Origin: Ailurus styani
Taxonomy: Eukaryota; Chordata; Mammalia; Carnivora; Ailuridae
DNA: 64,000 nt
Assembly (NCBI GenBank): GCA_002007465.1
Contig: LNAC01000731.1
Coordinates: 466,267 to 530,266, forward strand
Direction of reading: 5' to 3'
The position numbers and the translations under genes were made by a program. Below are positions 34,156 to 45,734 of the stretch, piece by piece. Under the pieces are notes generated by a model. The model was not told where the DNA came from. It saw nothing but the letters and a program-made list of their open reading frames with translations, and did not search any database. Within the stretch, counting starts at the first letter, position 1. Each line of letters starts with the position of its first letter.

Positions 34156-34325
34156 TTTTTCCCTTTTTAAAAGATTTGTTTATTTACTTGTCAGAAAGAG
34201 AGAAAACAGAAGCAAAGGGGAACAGTAGAGGGAGAGGGAGAAGCAGGCCTCCAGCAGAGCATGGACCCTAAGATCATGACCTGAGCCAAAGGCAGAGGCT
34301 TAAATAACAGCCACCCAGGTGCCCC
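34156..34325 (-). mobile_element. Carnivore SINE, minus
   Basis: Exact 18-base TSD agctttatagtaagtctt at 34138-34155 and 34326-34343 within the host L1. The body has small deletions ('cttaaataacagccacccagg'). Confidence 0.95.
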
Positions 34326-34691
34326 AGCTTTATAGTAAGTCTTGAAGCCAGATAGTGTCAGTCCTCTAACTTTGTTCTCCTTCAATATTATGTTGGCTAT
34401 TCTGTGAGTTTTACATTTTCATAAACTTTAGGATTAATTTTTCAATATGCATAAAATAACTGATGAGATTTTCATTGGGACTACATTGAATCTATAGATT
34501 AAGTTTGAGAGAGCCAATATCTTGATAATATTGTTTCCTCCTACCTGTGTATATGGACTATCTTTCCATTTATTTAGATATTCTTTGATTTTTTTCCATT
34601 TTATAGCTTTCCTCATATAGATCTTGTACTATTTTGTCAGATTTATACCAACTATTTCATTTTCTTGGTGCTAACATAATTTCTATTGTGG

Positions 34692-35045
34692 TTAAAATAC
34701 TTTTTTAGCTTTATTGAGATTTAATTGGTACCAAAAAATTGCACACATCAAGTGTATATGTCTTGATGAGTTTGAACATATAAATATATTTGTGATACCT
34801 ATTAATAAATATATTTGTGATACAACCAAGATATTAAACATATCTATTACCTCCAAATATTTCATTGTGTTCTTTTGTGCTTTGCTTTGTTTTGGTAAGA
34901 ATATTTAACATGGGATATATCATCTTAACCTATTTTAAAGTACATAATACTTATAGCAATGATACTGTTTTCTTTTTTTACATTCTAAATATTTTATTTC
35001 TTTTTTATTTTTTAAATTTTATTTTTTCAGTGATCCAAGATTCAT
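34692..35045 (-). mobile_element. Ancient L1 3'UTR piece inserted in the host L1
   Basis: 'ttagctttattgagatttaat', 'tgcacacatcaagtgtatat' and 'taaacatatctattacctcc' resemble an old L1 3' end, distinct from the host. Contains a 25-base-period duplication of taaatatatttgtgatac (34781-34798 and 34806-34823). Its right part is AT-rich and unrecognised. Confidence 0.55.
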
Positions 35046-35051
35046 TATTGA

Positions 35052-35154
35052 TACTGTTTTATTTAAGTAAGTTCTATGTGCAACATGGGGCTTTAACTCA
35101 TGACCCTGAGACCAGGAGTTGCATGCTCTTCTGACTGAACAAACCAGGCACCCC
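35052..35154 (-). mobile_element. Short-form carnivore SINE, minus
   Basis: 'gtgcaacatggggctttaac', 'gagaccaggagttgcatgctc' and 'gaacaaaccaggcacccc'. Its 5' end became part of the TSD of the L1 insertion that follows. Confidence 0.85.
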
Positions 35155-35163
35155 ATTGTTTTT

Positions 35164-35985
35164 GTTTTGTTTTGTTTTTATTATTAACCTATAATGTATT
35201 ATTTGTTTCAGGGTTACAGGTCTGTGAATCATCAGTCTTACACAATTCACAGCATTCACCATAGCACATACCCTCCTCAATGTCCATAACCCAGCCACCT
35301 ATCCCTCCCCCGCACCCCATCCGCCTCCAGCAACCCTCAGTCTCTCTCCCCAGTCCCATCTTGTTCCATTTTTCCCTCCCTTCCCCCCAAGACCCCCCAC
35401 CCTGCCTCTCAAATTCCTCATATCAGAGAGGTCATACAATAATTGTCTTTTTTTTAATTTGCCCCAGGGGTACTGGTCTGTGAATCATCAGGTTTACACC
35501 TTTCACAGCACTCACCATAGCACAAACCCTCCCCAGTGTCCATAACCCATCCACCCTATCCCAACCCTCCCACCCCCCAGTAATCCTCAGTTTGTTTTGT
35601 GAGATTAGGAGTCTTTTATGGTTTTTCTCCTTCCCGATCCCATCTTGTTTCATTTTTTTCCCTCCCATCCCCATGACCCCCTGCCCTGCCCCTCAAGTTC
35701 CTCATATCACAGAAATCATATGATAATTGTCTTTCTCTGATTGACTTATTTCACTTAGCATAATACCCTCTAGTTCCATCCACATCGTTGCAAATGGCAA
35801 GATTTCATTTTTTGATGGCTGCATAGTATTTCATTGTATACATCACATCTTCTTTATCCATTCATCTGTTGATAGACATCTAGATTCCTTCCATAGTTTG
35901 GCTATTGTGGACATTGCTGCTATAAACATTCGGGTGCATGTGCCCCTGAGGATCACTACCTTTGTATCTTTAGTGTACAGTAGTA
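35164..35985 (-). mobile_element. Two tandem L1 3' ends, minus, inside one TSD
   Basis: ggcaccccattgttttt occurs at 35147-35163 and 35986-36002. Between them the same L1 3' end is present twice in the same orientation: 35164-35447 (3'UTR only) and 35448-35985 (poly-T, 3'UTR, ORF2 end with antisense YTMEYY-type coding at 35843-36031). Both carry the 'ggtctgtgaatcatca' and 'tccataacccatccacc'-type phrases. Confidence 0.85.
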
Positions 35986-36432
35986 GGCACCCCATTGTTT
36001 TTAATTTCAAATTCCAATTTTCAATTGGCAACTGACTTTTGTGAATTATCCTTGTATACTGTAAACTTGTTATAGTTGCTTCTTAGGAGTTTTTGGTCAA
36101 TTCTTTGGGTTTTTCAATAGAGACAATCATATCATCTGTGAACAAAGACAGTTTTATTTTTTCCTTCCCAATCTATATACCTTTTCTTCCCATATTGCAT
36201 TATCTAAGACTTTCAGTATGATGCTGAATAGGAATGATATTGAATGGTGAGATAGACATCCTTACTTTGTTTCTGATTCTAGGGAAAAAGCATCTAGTTT
36301 CTTACCTTTAGGGAATATGTCAGCCATAGGCTGTTTGTAGATATCCTTTATCAAGTTGAGGAAGTTCCTCTTGACTCCTATTTTTCTAAGAGTTTCCATC
36401 ATGAATGGTGTTGGATTTTATCAAATGTTTTT

Positions 36433-37709
<1,277 letters not shown>

Positions 37710-37949
37710 TTAAATGCTTTTTCTGTATCTTTTCATATGACCATAAGATTTTCATTATTTAGCCTGTTGTTGTGATGGATTACATTAACTGACTTTCAAA
37801 TGTCAAATCAGCCCTGCATACCTGGAATCAATCCCACAGTGTCATGATGTATAATTCTTTTTATACATTGCTGTATTCAATCTGCTCATATTTTCTTAAA
37901 GATTTTTTCATCTATGTTCATGAGAGACATTGGCCTATTGTTTTCTTTT

Positions 37950-38136
37950 TTTGGATTATTTATTTATTTATTTGACAGAGAGAGATCACAAGTAGGCAGA
38001 GAGGCAGGCAGAGAGAGAATGGGAAGCAGGCTCTCCACTGAGCAGAGAGCCTGATGCGGGACTCAATCCCAGGACCCTGAGATCATGACCTGAGCCAAAG
38101 GCAGAGGCTTAACACATTGAGCCACCCAGGTGCCCC
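37950..38136 (-). mobile_element. Carnivore SINE, minus
   Basis: TSD ctattgttttctttt (37935-37949) and ctgttgttttctttt (38137-38151). Body near consensus. Confidence 0.95.
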
Positions 38137-38779
38137 CTGTTGTTTTCTTTTCTTGTAATATCTTTGTCTGGTTCTGCTATTAGGGTAACTCTGACCTCAG
38201 AATGAGTTTGGAAGTATTACCTCAACTTCTACTTTCTAGAAAAGCTTACAGAGATTTAGTATAATCTCCTGAAAAGTTTGGTAGATTTTGTCTTGGTAGA
38301 ATTCACCATCTGAGCCTGTTGCTTTCTGTTTTGGCATGTTATTAATTATTAATTTAATTTTTAATAGATACAGGCTAATTAAGATTTTCTATTTCTTCTT
38401 TTGTGAGTTTTGATAAATTGAATCTTTCAAGGAATTGTCACATTTAAATTGCATTATCTGATTTTTGAACATGGAGTTTTCCTTAATATTCCTTTATTAT
38501 TCTTTTAATGTCTGTGGAATCAGTAGTGATGGTCCTTCTTTCATTTCTAATTTGAGCAAATTTGTGTGTGATCTCTTTTTTTCTTAGTTAAGCTAATTAC
38601 AAATTCATCAATTTTATTGAACTTTTCAAAGGACCAGCTTTTGGATATGCTGATTTTCTCCACTGATTTCTGGTTTTCAATTTTATTGATTTTTGCTCTA
38701 CTTTTTATAATTTCTTCTGCTTATTTTGTATTTAATTTGGTCTTCTATTTTAAAATTTGTTCTACTTTTACCATTTCCT

Positions 38780-38977
38780 TTATTTTTTTTAAATTTTATT
38801 TATTTGACACACACAGAGAGAGAGAGCATACACATAGGCCCAAATGTAGACAGAGTGGGAGGGAGAAACAGGCTCCCTGCTGAGCAGAAAGCCCGATGTG
38901 GGGCTTGATCCCAGGACCCTGAGATCATGATCTGAGCTGAAGGCAGATGCTTAACCAACTGAGCCACCCAGGTACCC
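38780..38977 (-). mobile_element. Carnivore SINE, minus
   Basis: TSD ctacttttaccatttcct (38762-38779) and ctacttttatcatttcct (38978-38995). The body carries CACACA/GAGAGA in place of the usual GA run. Confidence 0.95.
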
Positions 38978-39237
38978 CTACTTTTATCATTTCCTAAAGA
39001 GGAAGCTTAAATTATTGATTTTAGGTCCTTATTCTCTAATATTCAGTGCTATAAATTTCCCTCTAATTACTGCTTTTGCTGCAGACCACACATTTTATAA
39101 TTTTAATTTTAATTTAGTTTAAAATATTTTTTGTAGGTTCCAGTTTTTACTTAAAATCCAGTTAGTTAGCAGATAGCTAATACTAGTTTCAGGACTAGAA
39201 TTTAGTGACTCATTGCTTACATATAACACCCAGTGCT

Positions 39238-39434
39238 GGGCGCCTGGGTGGCTCAGTGGGTTAATGGCTCTGCTTTCGGTTCAGGTCATGATCTCAGGGT
39301 CCTGGGATCGAGGCCCGCATCGGGCTCCCTGCTCAGCGGGGAGCCTGCTTCCCCCTCTCTCTCTGCCTGCCTCTCTGCCTCCTTGTGATCTCTCTCCCTC
39401 TGTGAAATAAATAAATAAAATCTTTAAAAAAAAT
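39238..39434 (+). mobile_element. Carnivore SINE, plus, young
   Basis: Exact 13-base TSD aacacccagtgct at 39225-39237 and 39435-39447. Full length and close to consensus. It is the innermost element of a three-level nest (old L1, younger L1, SINE). Confidence 0.97.
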
Positions 39435-39750
39435 AACACCCAGTGCTCATCACAAGTGCCCTCCCCAATACCTGTCACCCATTTAGCCCAGACCCCTGCC
39501 CACCTCCCCTCTAGCAACACTCAGTTTGTTCTCTATAGTTAAGAGTCGGCTTTACAGTTTGCCTCTCTCTCTCTCTCTTTTTTCCCCCTATGTTCTTCTG
39601 TTTTGTTCTTAAATCCCACATGAGTGAGATCATATGGTATTTGTTTTTCTCTGACTGACTTATTTTGCTTGCCATAATATACTCTATTTCCATCTGTACC
39701 ATTGCAAATGGCAAGATTTCATTCCTTTTTGTGGCTGTGTGCTATTCCAC

Positions 39751-39768
39751 TGTGTGTGTGTGTATATG

Positions 39769-39807
<39 letters not shown>
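39751..39807. repeat. (TG)n/(TA)n compound microsatellite
   Basis: TG at 39751-39763, a mixed stretch, then TA at about 39773-39807, in the L1 ORF2 'tattccattgtatata' site. An ambiguous base N follows at 39818. Confidence 0.95.
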
Positions 39808-39810
<3 letters not shown>

Positions 39811-40103
39811 ACAACTTNTCATCAGTCAAAATATATTTTAATTTCTCATGAAACTTCTTTGAACCACATGTTATTTAGAACTGTGTTGTATTGGGGTTTT
39901 TTTCAGCTATCTTTTTGTTATTGATTTCTGATTTAATTCCATTGTAATTTGAAAGCATATTTTGTATGGCCTCTCTTCTTTTAAATTTGTTGTGTTTTAT
40001 GGCCTTGAATATGGTCAACCTTTTGGTTGATTCTGCACCTGAGGAGGCCCTGGGCCTTGTCTTCTGTTCCCTGTGTCCTTTAAATATGTAAAAAGTAACT
40101 CTT

Positions 40104-40305
40104 TTTTTTTAAAGATTTTATTTATTTATTTGACATAGAGAGAGAGATTACAAGTAGGCAGAGAGGCAGGCAGAGAGAGAGGAGAGAGGACGAAGCAGGA
40201 TCCCTGCCGAGCAGAGAGCCCGATGTGGGCCTCGATCCCAGGACCCTGGGATCATGACCTGAGCCGAAGGCAGAGGCTTTAACCAACTGAGCCACCCAGG
40301 CGCCC
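40104..40305 (-). mobile_element. Carnivore SINE, minus, young
   Basis: Exact 16-base TSD gtaaaaagtaactctt at 40088-40103 and 40306-40321. Body close to consensus with the 'attacaagtaggcagagagg' segment. Confidence 0.97.
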
Positions 40306-40394
40306 GTAAAAAGTAACTCTTAATCCCACCCAATTTGGTGAGTATTATCAAGGTGAAATCTTCAGTGTTCTACTTAACTTTCTGGTAAGCTATT

Positions 40395-40510
40395 TTTTTA
40401 AGTTTTAAAATTTTAATTCCAGTATAGTTAATATACATTGTTATATTAATTTCAGGTGTATAATGCAGGGATTCAAAAATTCAATACATGAATGCCATAT
40501 TTTTTAATAC
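40395..40510 (-). mobile_element. Short L1 3' end, minus
   Basis: 'ttaattccagtatagttaat', 'taatttcaggtgtataatg' and 'gattcaaaaattcaatac' match antisense L1 3'UTR. Only about 115 bases. Confidence 0.65.
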
Positions 40511-41140
40511 CTAGTCAAATTATTCCTCAACTTTTGTCAGACCCTAAAAGGCACTAAAAATATTTGACCATTATATTTCTTGTTTCCAGATGGAAGCTCA
40601 CTCTGGGCACATAGCCTGTTTTGTTGCTGAAAATGGAACTTTTTGAGAAAACAGAAAAGATAGCAGTTTTATGTTTTCCTATATTTTGCGTACAAGAAAA
40701 ATACATTCTACTATTTTTGTTTTGAAGATATATTTTTATTTTAGGGTAGTCATGACTGATAATAGAGTTGATCCAGAAGGATTGGAAACAACATATCAAT
40801 AATTAAAAGGAATAAATTATCTTATAATCATTACTATCAACTCTATTTCCTTTCTACTTGAAAAGCAGATTACAAAAAATAATTGAAATCTTTAGGCATT
40901 ATTCATTGCTTCATTTTTTAAGAGGAATTCTTTAAATGCATCTTCTCTTACTACTAGAAGTTAGGTTATCAAAATCTTTAGTGTTATATTTCTTCATAGC
41001 TGTAATAAATCTGAATGAAAGCTATATTACAACATCTTGACAATTTCTATGGATTATAAGGATCCAGTGTTTCAAAACGTGAAGGAGTATTTTGATTACT
41101 GAATGATATCTGTCAATTCTTTAGAAATCCCCCTGTCTTG
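40511..41140. other. Unique AT-rich sequence
   Basis: Nothing recognised. An 81-codon minus-strand frame (40554-40799) has no domain. Confidence 0.45.
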
Positions 41141-41331
41141 AGGTGCCTGGGTGACACAGTTGGTTAAGTGGCTGACTTGATTTTGGCTCAGGTAATAATA
41201 TCAGGGTCATGAGATTGAGCCTCATATTAGGCTCTTTGCTCGGCAGAGAGTCTGCTTGAGGTTCTTTCTCTGCCTCTCCCTCTGCCCCACCCTTCACTCT
41301 CTCTCAAATAAATGAATAAATCTTAAAAAAA
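41141..41331 (+). mobile_element. Carnivore SINE, plus (diverged)
   Basis: 'aggtgcctgggtgacacagt', 'gattttggctcaggtaataa' and tail 'caaataaatgaataaatctt'. Approximate TSD tagaaatcccc / aggaaataccc. Confidence 0.9.
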
Positions 41332-41344
41332 AGGAAATACCCAC

Positions 41345-42123
41345 ATCTTTGTGATTAAGGGAGAACAATCTTTTTTTTCTCAGTAATTCTGTAAAAAATA
41401 CGGAATGGCTTATATTTTACAGTTATCTTGGTGGTATAGTATTATTTAGTGATGTAATAATTTGAAAAGCCCTGAATTTCTGAAGCAAAGAATTAATTTG
41501 TCATGAGCTTGTCAAACAAGGCTGTAATTTGAAGTGGAAAAAGTTATCCTTAGTTCATCTTCACAATTTCTGAATTTATGATATTTCCCTGCTTCTATAT
41601 TTATACTGAGTTCCCTAAATATTAACAAAAGGTTTTATTGTACTCTTACACTATGGAAAAGTATTTATGTACTATTTCTAAAATTTCTGCCAATTTATGC
41701 TACAAATAAATAGTTGTTCTCTATAGACAGGTAACCCAATAATTTTTTGACATCTGTGGCTAGCTATAATATTAAACAGAAATGGAATCTACGTACTCAT
41801 TTAAATGCTATTTTAGACATAAAAGAAGTAAGTTTAAAAAGGGTAATTTAATGCTGTGAATTATCTAAATATCAAAGTTAGGATTTCTAAATCTAAAACA
41901 GATACTATTATTATATAATATAACTTATACAATGGGAGAGATGAAATAAACTTTATACTTTTTCCTTCTAGCCTTTTTGTACATACAGTGTTAACTGAGG
42001 CTTTTACTATTCTTGAAAGCCAGTAGTCTAATATTCAATAATTATGGAATTTATAAAATATTAAGAATTTTGGGGAAAAAAGCCTTATTCAGATTAATAT
42101 AATAATCTTTAATGTTTAATAAG
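41345..42123. other. Unique AT-rich sequence
   Basis: Nothing recognised. Confidence 0.45.
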
Positions 42124-42135
42124 AATATCATTTTA

Positions 42136-42245
42136 TGTGATGTTATGAGCACTGGGTGTTATACACAACTAACGAATCATTGAACACTACACCAAAAACT
42201 AATGATGTACTATATGCTGGCTAATTGAATTTAAATAATAAAAAA
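42136..42245 (+). mobile_element. Very short L1 3' tail, plus
   Basis: TSD aatatcatttta at 42124-42135 and 42246-42257. Between lie about 110 bases: 'gagcactgggtgttatacac', 'aactaatgatgtactatatgc' and an AAATAATAAAA tail. A severely 5'-truncated L1. Confidence 0.93.
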
Positions 42246-42509
42246 AATATCATTTTAAGTAGACCTTAAGCCAGAGTTCTAATTCTTCTGCCTCTATGCT
42301 AAATCTTTCTTTTTCAGATCTTTTTGAATATACACGTTTTCTTTTTAGTAGTGGGTATAATTCTAACAAATTTCTGATGTCAATTATGGCATTGAAGACA
42401 GAGTAGTTGCAAAGAGTTCTATCCTCTATGCAACAAAAGCTTAATCAATAGTCGTTGGTGCCTCTAGTTACATACCTCAACTACAATCTTGATTGTTTTA
42501 CTTCCCAGC

Positions 42510-42596
42510 TTCAAAATCGTCACTTTCCTCAGTACTCAAAAGGTAAAGTTAAATTCCTTACATGCATAAAAGACCCTTCAAAGTTCGTCCTTATCT
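42510..42596 (+). mobile_element. L2 fragment, plus (first part)
   Basis: 'ttcctcagtactcaaaaggt' to 'taaaagacccttcaaagttc' parallels the L2 'ggataaaatccaaactcctta...caaggccct' segment. It resumes after the L1 insertion. Confidence 0.55.
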
Positions 42597-43017
42597 AATA
42601 TTACTCAGCCATCAGAAAGGATGAATAAACAACTTTTGCATCAACATGGATGGGACTGGAGGAGATTATGCTGAGTGAAATAAGTCAAGCAGAGAAAGTC
42701 AATTATCATATGGCTTCACTTATTTGTGGAACATAAGGAATAGCATGGAGGACATTAGAAGAAGGAAGGGGGAAATGAAGGGGAAATCAGAGTGGGAGAT
42801 GAACCATGACAGTCTATGGACTCCGGGAAACAAACTGAGGGTTTTAGAAGAGGATGGGTGGGGGGATGGGTGAGCCCAGTAATGGATATTAAGGAAGGCC
42901 CATATTACATGGAGTACTGGGTGTTATATGCAAATAATGAATCATGGAACACTACATCAAAAACTAATGATGTACTGTATGGTAACTAACAACATAATTA
43001 AAAACAAAAAACAAAAA
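42597..43017 (+). mobile_element. L1 3' end, plus, 5'-truncated, inside L2
   Basis: Starts 'aatattactcagccatcag', contains the ORF2 end ('tgaaataagtcaagcagaga') and the 3'UTR ('ggtgttatatgcaaataatg'), tail AAAACAAAAACAAA. Flanks 'caaagttcgtccttatct' and 'caaagtcctttatct' are an imperfect TSD. Confidence 0.9.
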
Positions 43018-43262
43018 CAAAGTCCTTTATCTGCTCTTTAGCCTCTTTTCTTATCACTTGCTCTCTTTGTCTCTCTCATTCTGCCATGTTTCATCTATAC
43101 ACATCTTGCAATTCCTGCATCACATTGTGCCTATATGCACTTGGACATGCTATTCCTTCTGCCTGGAATCTCTGTTCCCTTCATTGACATGACGATAACC
43201 CATTAATTTTCCAAGGACCAGCTCAAACATTACTTTTCTGTGAAGCTTTACCTTACTTCCCC
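43018..43262 (+). mobile_element. L2 fragment, plus (second part)
   Basis: 'tgcacttggacatgctattcc', 'ttctgcctggaatctctgttcc', 'aaggaccagctcaaacatta' and 'gtgaagctttaccttactt' follow the L2 order. Confidence 0.75.
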
Positions 43263-43524
43263 AAGTTCCTTCGTTTAGTCATGATATACCAGGCTGCAGT
43301 AACAAATGGATCCCCAAATTTTATGATATTAGTACTTTATTTTCTTTCTAACAGTTGTGAGAGATTTTTCAGATTGGTGGGCTAGCTTTCCTCTATGTTG
43401 TCATTCAAGACTTAGCTGAGAAAGCACACCAGTCTTCAACACATGGCTTCCATGTTTCCCTGAATGTTGACACACTTTTACTATCACACATTAAATAAAA
43501 AATTGTTTCAAGTATTTTCTCAAC
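43263..43524. other. Unique sequence
   Basis: Nothing recognised. Confidence 0.4.
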
Positions 43525-43905
43525 ATATATTCTGGGTTCTCTATTTTGTTGTATTGATCTCTGTGTCTATTTTTATGTCAGTACCATGCTGCTTTAATTA
43601 CTATAGCTTTGTTTATAGTTTGAAATCAGGATGTGTGATGCCTCTAGCTTTGTTTTATCTCAAGATTGCTTTGGCTGTTCAGACTCTTCTGTGGCTCCAT
43701 ATGATTTTTAGGATTGCCTTTTCTATTCTGTGAAAAATGTCATTGGAATTTTGATAGGGGTTGTGTTGAATCTATAGATGGCTTTGGGTAGCATGGATAT
43801 TTTAATAATATTAGCCCATCCAATCTATGAACACAGATGTCCTTCTACTTATTTTTGTCTTCTTCAATTTCTTTCAATTTCTGTCCTCTCTAAATGATAT
43901 TCTTT
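43525..43905 (-). mobile_element. Internal L1 ORF2 fragment, minus
   Basis: 'attctgggttctctattttgt', 'gtaccatgctgctttaatta', 'gttgtgttgaatctatagat' and 'ccatccaatctatgaacac' are antisense ORF2. It lacks a 3' end, so it is a deletion remnant of an older copy. Confidence 0.85.
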
Positions 43906-43964
43906 CATTTAGATTCATAGAAATCTCATTATATGAAGTGGTCATTTGTTTTATGCAAATCTTT

Positions 43965-44068
43965 TTTAAATTATATTCATTTAGCCACCATATAGTATAG
44001 TACATCATTAGTTTTTGATGTAGTGTTCAATTATTCATTAGTTGCATATAAAATCCAGTGCTCAATTC
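43965..44068 (-). mobile_element. Short L1 3' end, minus
   Basis: 'catttagccaccatatagta', 'catcattagtttttgatgta' and 'agttgcatataaaatccagtg' match the antisense 3'UTR type seen at 27489. Confidence 0.85.
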
Positions 44069-44150
44069 TGTATTTCATCTCAATGAAATGCTATATGAAC
44101 TTATTTGTAGATAACTAAAAATCTTCAAAATTATAACATTGCCCAATTTC

Positions 44151-44181
44151 TTTTTTTTAAGATTATTTATTTATTTATTTG

Positions 44182-44212
<31 letters not shown>

Positions 44213-44362
44213 TTACAAGTAGGCAGAGAGGCAGACAGAGAGAGAGGAGGAAGCAGGCTCCCTGCTGAACATGGAGCCCAATGTGGGCCTCGATCCCAGG
44301 ACCCTGAGATCATGACGTGCGCCGGAGGCAGAGGCCTTAACCCACTGAGCCACCCAGGTGCC
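44151..44362 (-). mobile_element. Carnivore SINE, minus, with (CA)n expansion
   Basis: Near-consensus antisense SINE in which the GA run has become a CA run (44182-44210). TSD around gcccaatttc (44141-44150) and ccccaatttc (44363-44372). Confidence 0.95.
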
Positions 44363-44374
44363 CCCCAATTTCAA

Positions 44375-44874
44375 TTTTTTTGGAAAATTATATTATTCTG
44401 ATCAAGTCTTTTATAAAGTAGATATACTCTACTAACTTTGTTAACACTTTTTACATTTGTAAATGATATTTTTGCACTCACAAAATTTTTAGTGCTCTTT
44501 CCTTGTTCAAATATTCTGTTTATACTATGTGTGTTGGCCCTTATACACACAGCAGCATACTTTTTAGAAAGATGCTTTTTAGAAAGAACAAACATAGAGA
44601 TTTCGGCCTGAAATCCTTGTCTAGGGCACTAAACTTGGCCTCCAAGACTGCATTTTCTTGTCTTCATATTTAAATGTGCAGTGACTATTGGCTTTTAAAT
44701 TAATTAATGCATTCAAGTGTTATATATAATTTTTACTATATAACTATATAAATATATAGTAATATGTTAATGCTATCCATAATATTGTATATAGCATATA
44801 ATATGTATTATATGTAACATTGTATACTTTTGCAACTTAGATTTCATAGACTAATAAGGTATTAAATCTGGAGA
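44375..44874. other. Unique AT-rich sequence
   Basis: Nothing recognised. Very AT-rich around 44700-44830. Confidence 0.45.
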
Positions 44875-44995
44875 CAGCCCTAGAGATCATCTAATCCAAA
44901 TACATATTTTTACAGATGACTAATCAGTCTCCAAGAAGGTTGAAAGTTACTCATGTTCACAACAGCTAGCATGGCAGACCTGGAACTCTAACAAA
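44875..44995 (+). mobile_element. Possible MIR-related fragment
   Basis: 'ctagagatcatctaatcca', 'tttttacagatgactaatc' and 'gcatggcagacctggaactc' resemble the 'tagagatcatctagtccaac...ttacagatgaggaaactgag...gagctgggact' order. Weak. Confidence 0.45.
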
Positions 44996-45084
44996 AGTGT
45001 CCTAATCTAGTCTTCTTTGCTTTTTTTGTTTCCTTCAGTAAGTCACCAGGTACTATAGATTCTGCCTTGAAAAAGTGTTTGAAT

Positions 45085-45285
45085 AATAGCTAACATTTAT
45101 TAACAATTGCTACGTGCTACACATTCTTCTAAGTATTTTCTATGTATTTTCAGATTTAGTCATAATGATAACTCAGGATGTGGGTGTTATTTTTATCCCC
45201 ATTTTGCAGATGAGAAAATTGAGGAGCATAAAGGACTAAGTAATTTACCAGAAGATATGATCTTCCTAAGATTAAAGTTTCAAAC
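45085..45285 (+). mobile_element. MIR SINE
   Basis: 'aatagctaacatttattaac', 'gctacgtgctacacattctt', 'gttatttttatccccatttt' and 'gcagatgagaaaattgagga' follow MIR/MIR3 consensus. Confidence 0.8.
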
Positions 45286-45521
45286 ATAATGAAATGATAT
45301 GCATAGTTGAATTGAAATGATATGATTGGCATCCAAAATAAGGTAATATAGGTTATAAGTAGCAATAAGCAGATTCCTAATTCTAACTCAGGCAATCTGT
45401 GTCCAGAACTCATATTATTATCCAATATACTTGATTGCCTTTCCTCCATCCTTTTCTCTATATTTCCATCATTACTACCATGGGCCAGGTCCTCAATTCC
45501 TCCTAAAGAATTTCCTTGCCT

Positions 45522-45717
45522 GGGCGCCTGGGTGGCTCAGTGGGTTAAAGCCTCTGCTTTCGGCTCAGGTCATGATCTCAGGGTCCTGGGATCGAGGCCC
45601 GCATGGGGCTCTCTGCTCGGCAGGGAGCCTGCTTCCCCCCCCCTCTGCCTGCCTCTCTGCCTCCTTGTGATCTCTCTCCCGCTGTGAAATAAATAAATAA
45701 AATCTTTAAAAAAAAAA
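45522..45717 (+). mobile_element. Carnivore SINE, plus, very young
   Basis: Exact 17-base TSD aaagaatttccttgcct at 45505-45521 and 45718-45734. The body matches the youngest consensus nearly base for base, with a C9 run in the CT-rich part and a pure A tail of 13 or more. Confidence 0.98.
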
Positions 45718-45734
45718 AAAGAATTTCCTTGCCT

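Larger units (their letters stand above)
39135..39824 (-). mobile_element. L1 3' end, minus, nested in the host L1 and itself holding a SINE
   Basis: Antisense 3'UTR ('agttagttagcagatagc', 'cacccagtgctcatcaca') then ORF2 end ('ttgcaaatggcaagatttc') to a TG/TA run. Flanks 'taaaatatttttt' and 'caaaatatatttt' look like the TSD. A SINE lies at 39238-39434. Confidence 0.82.
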
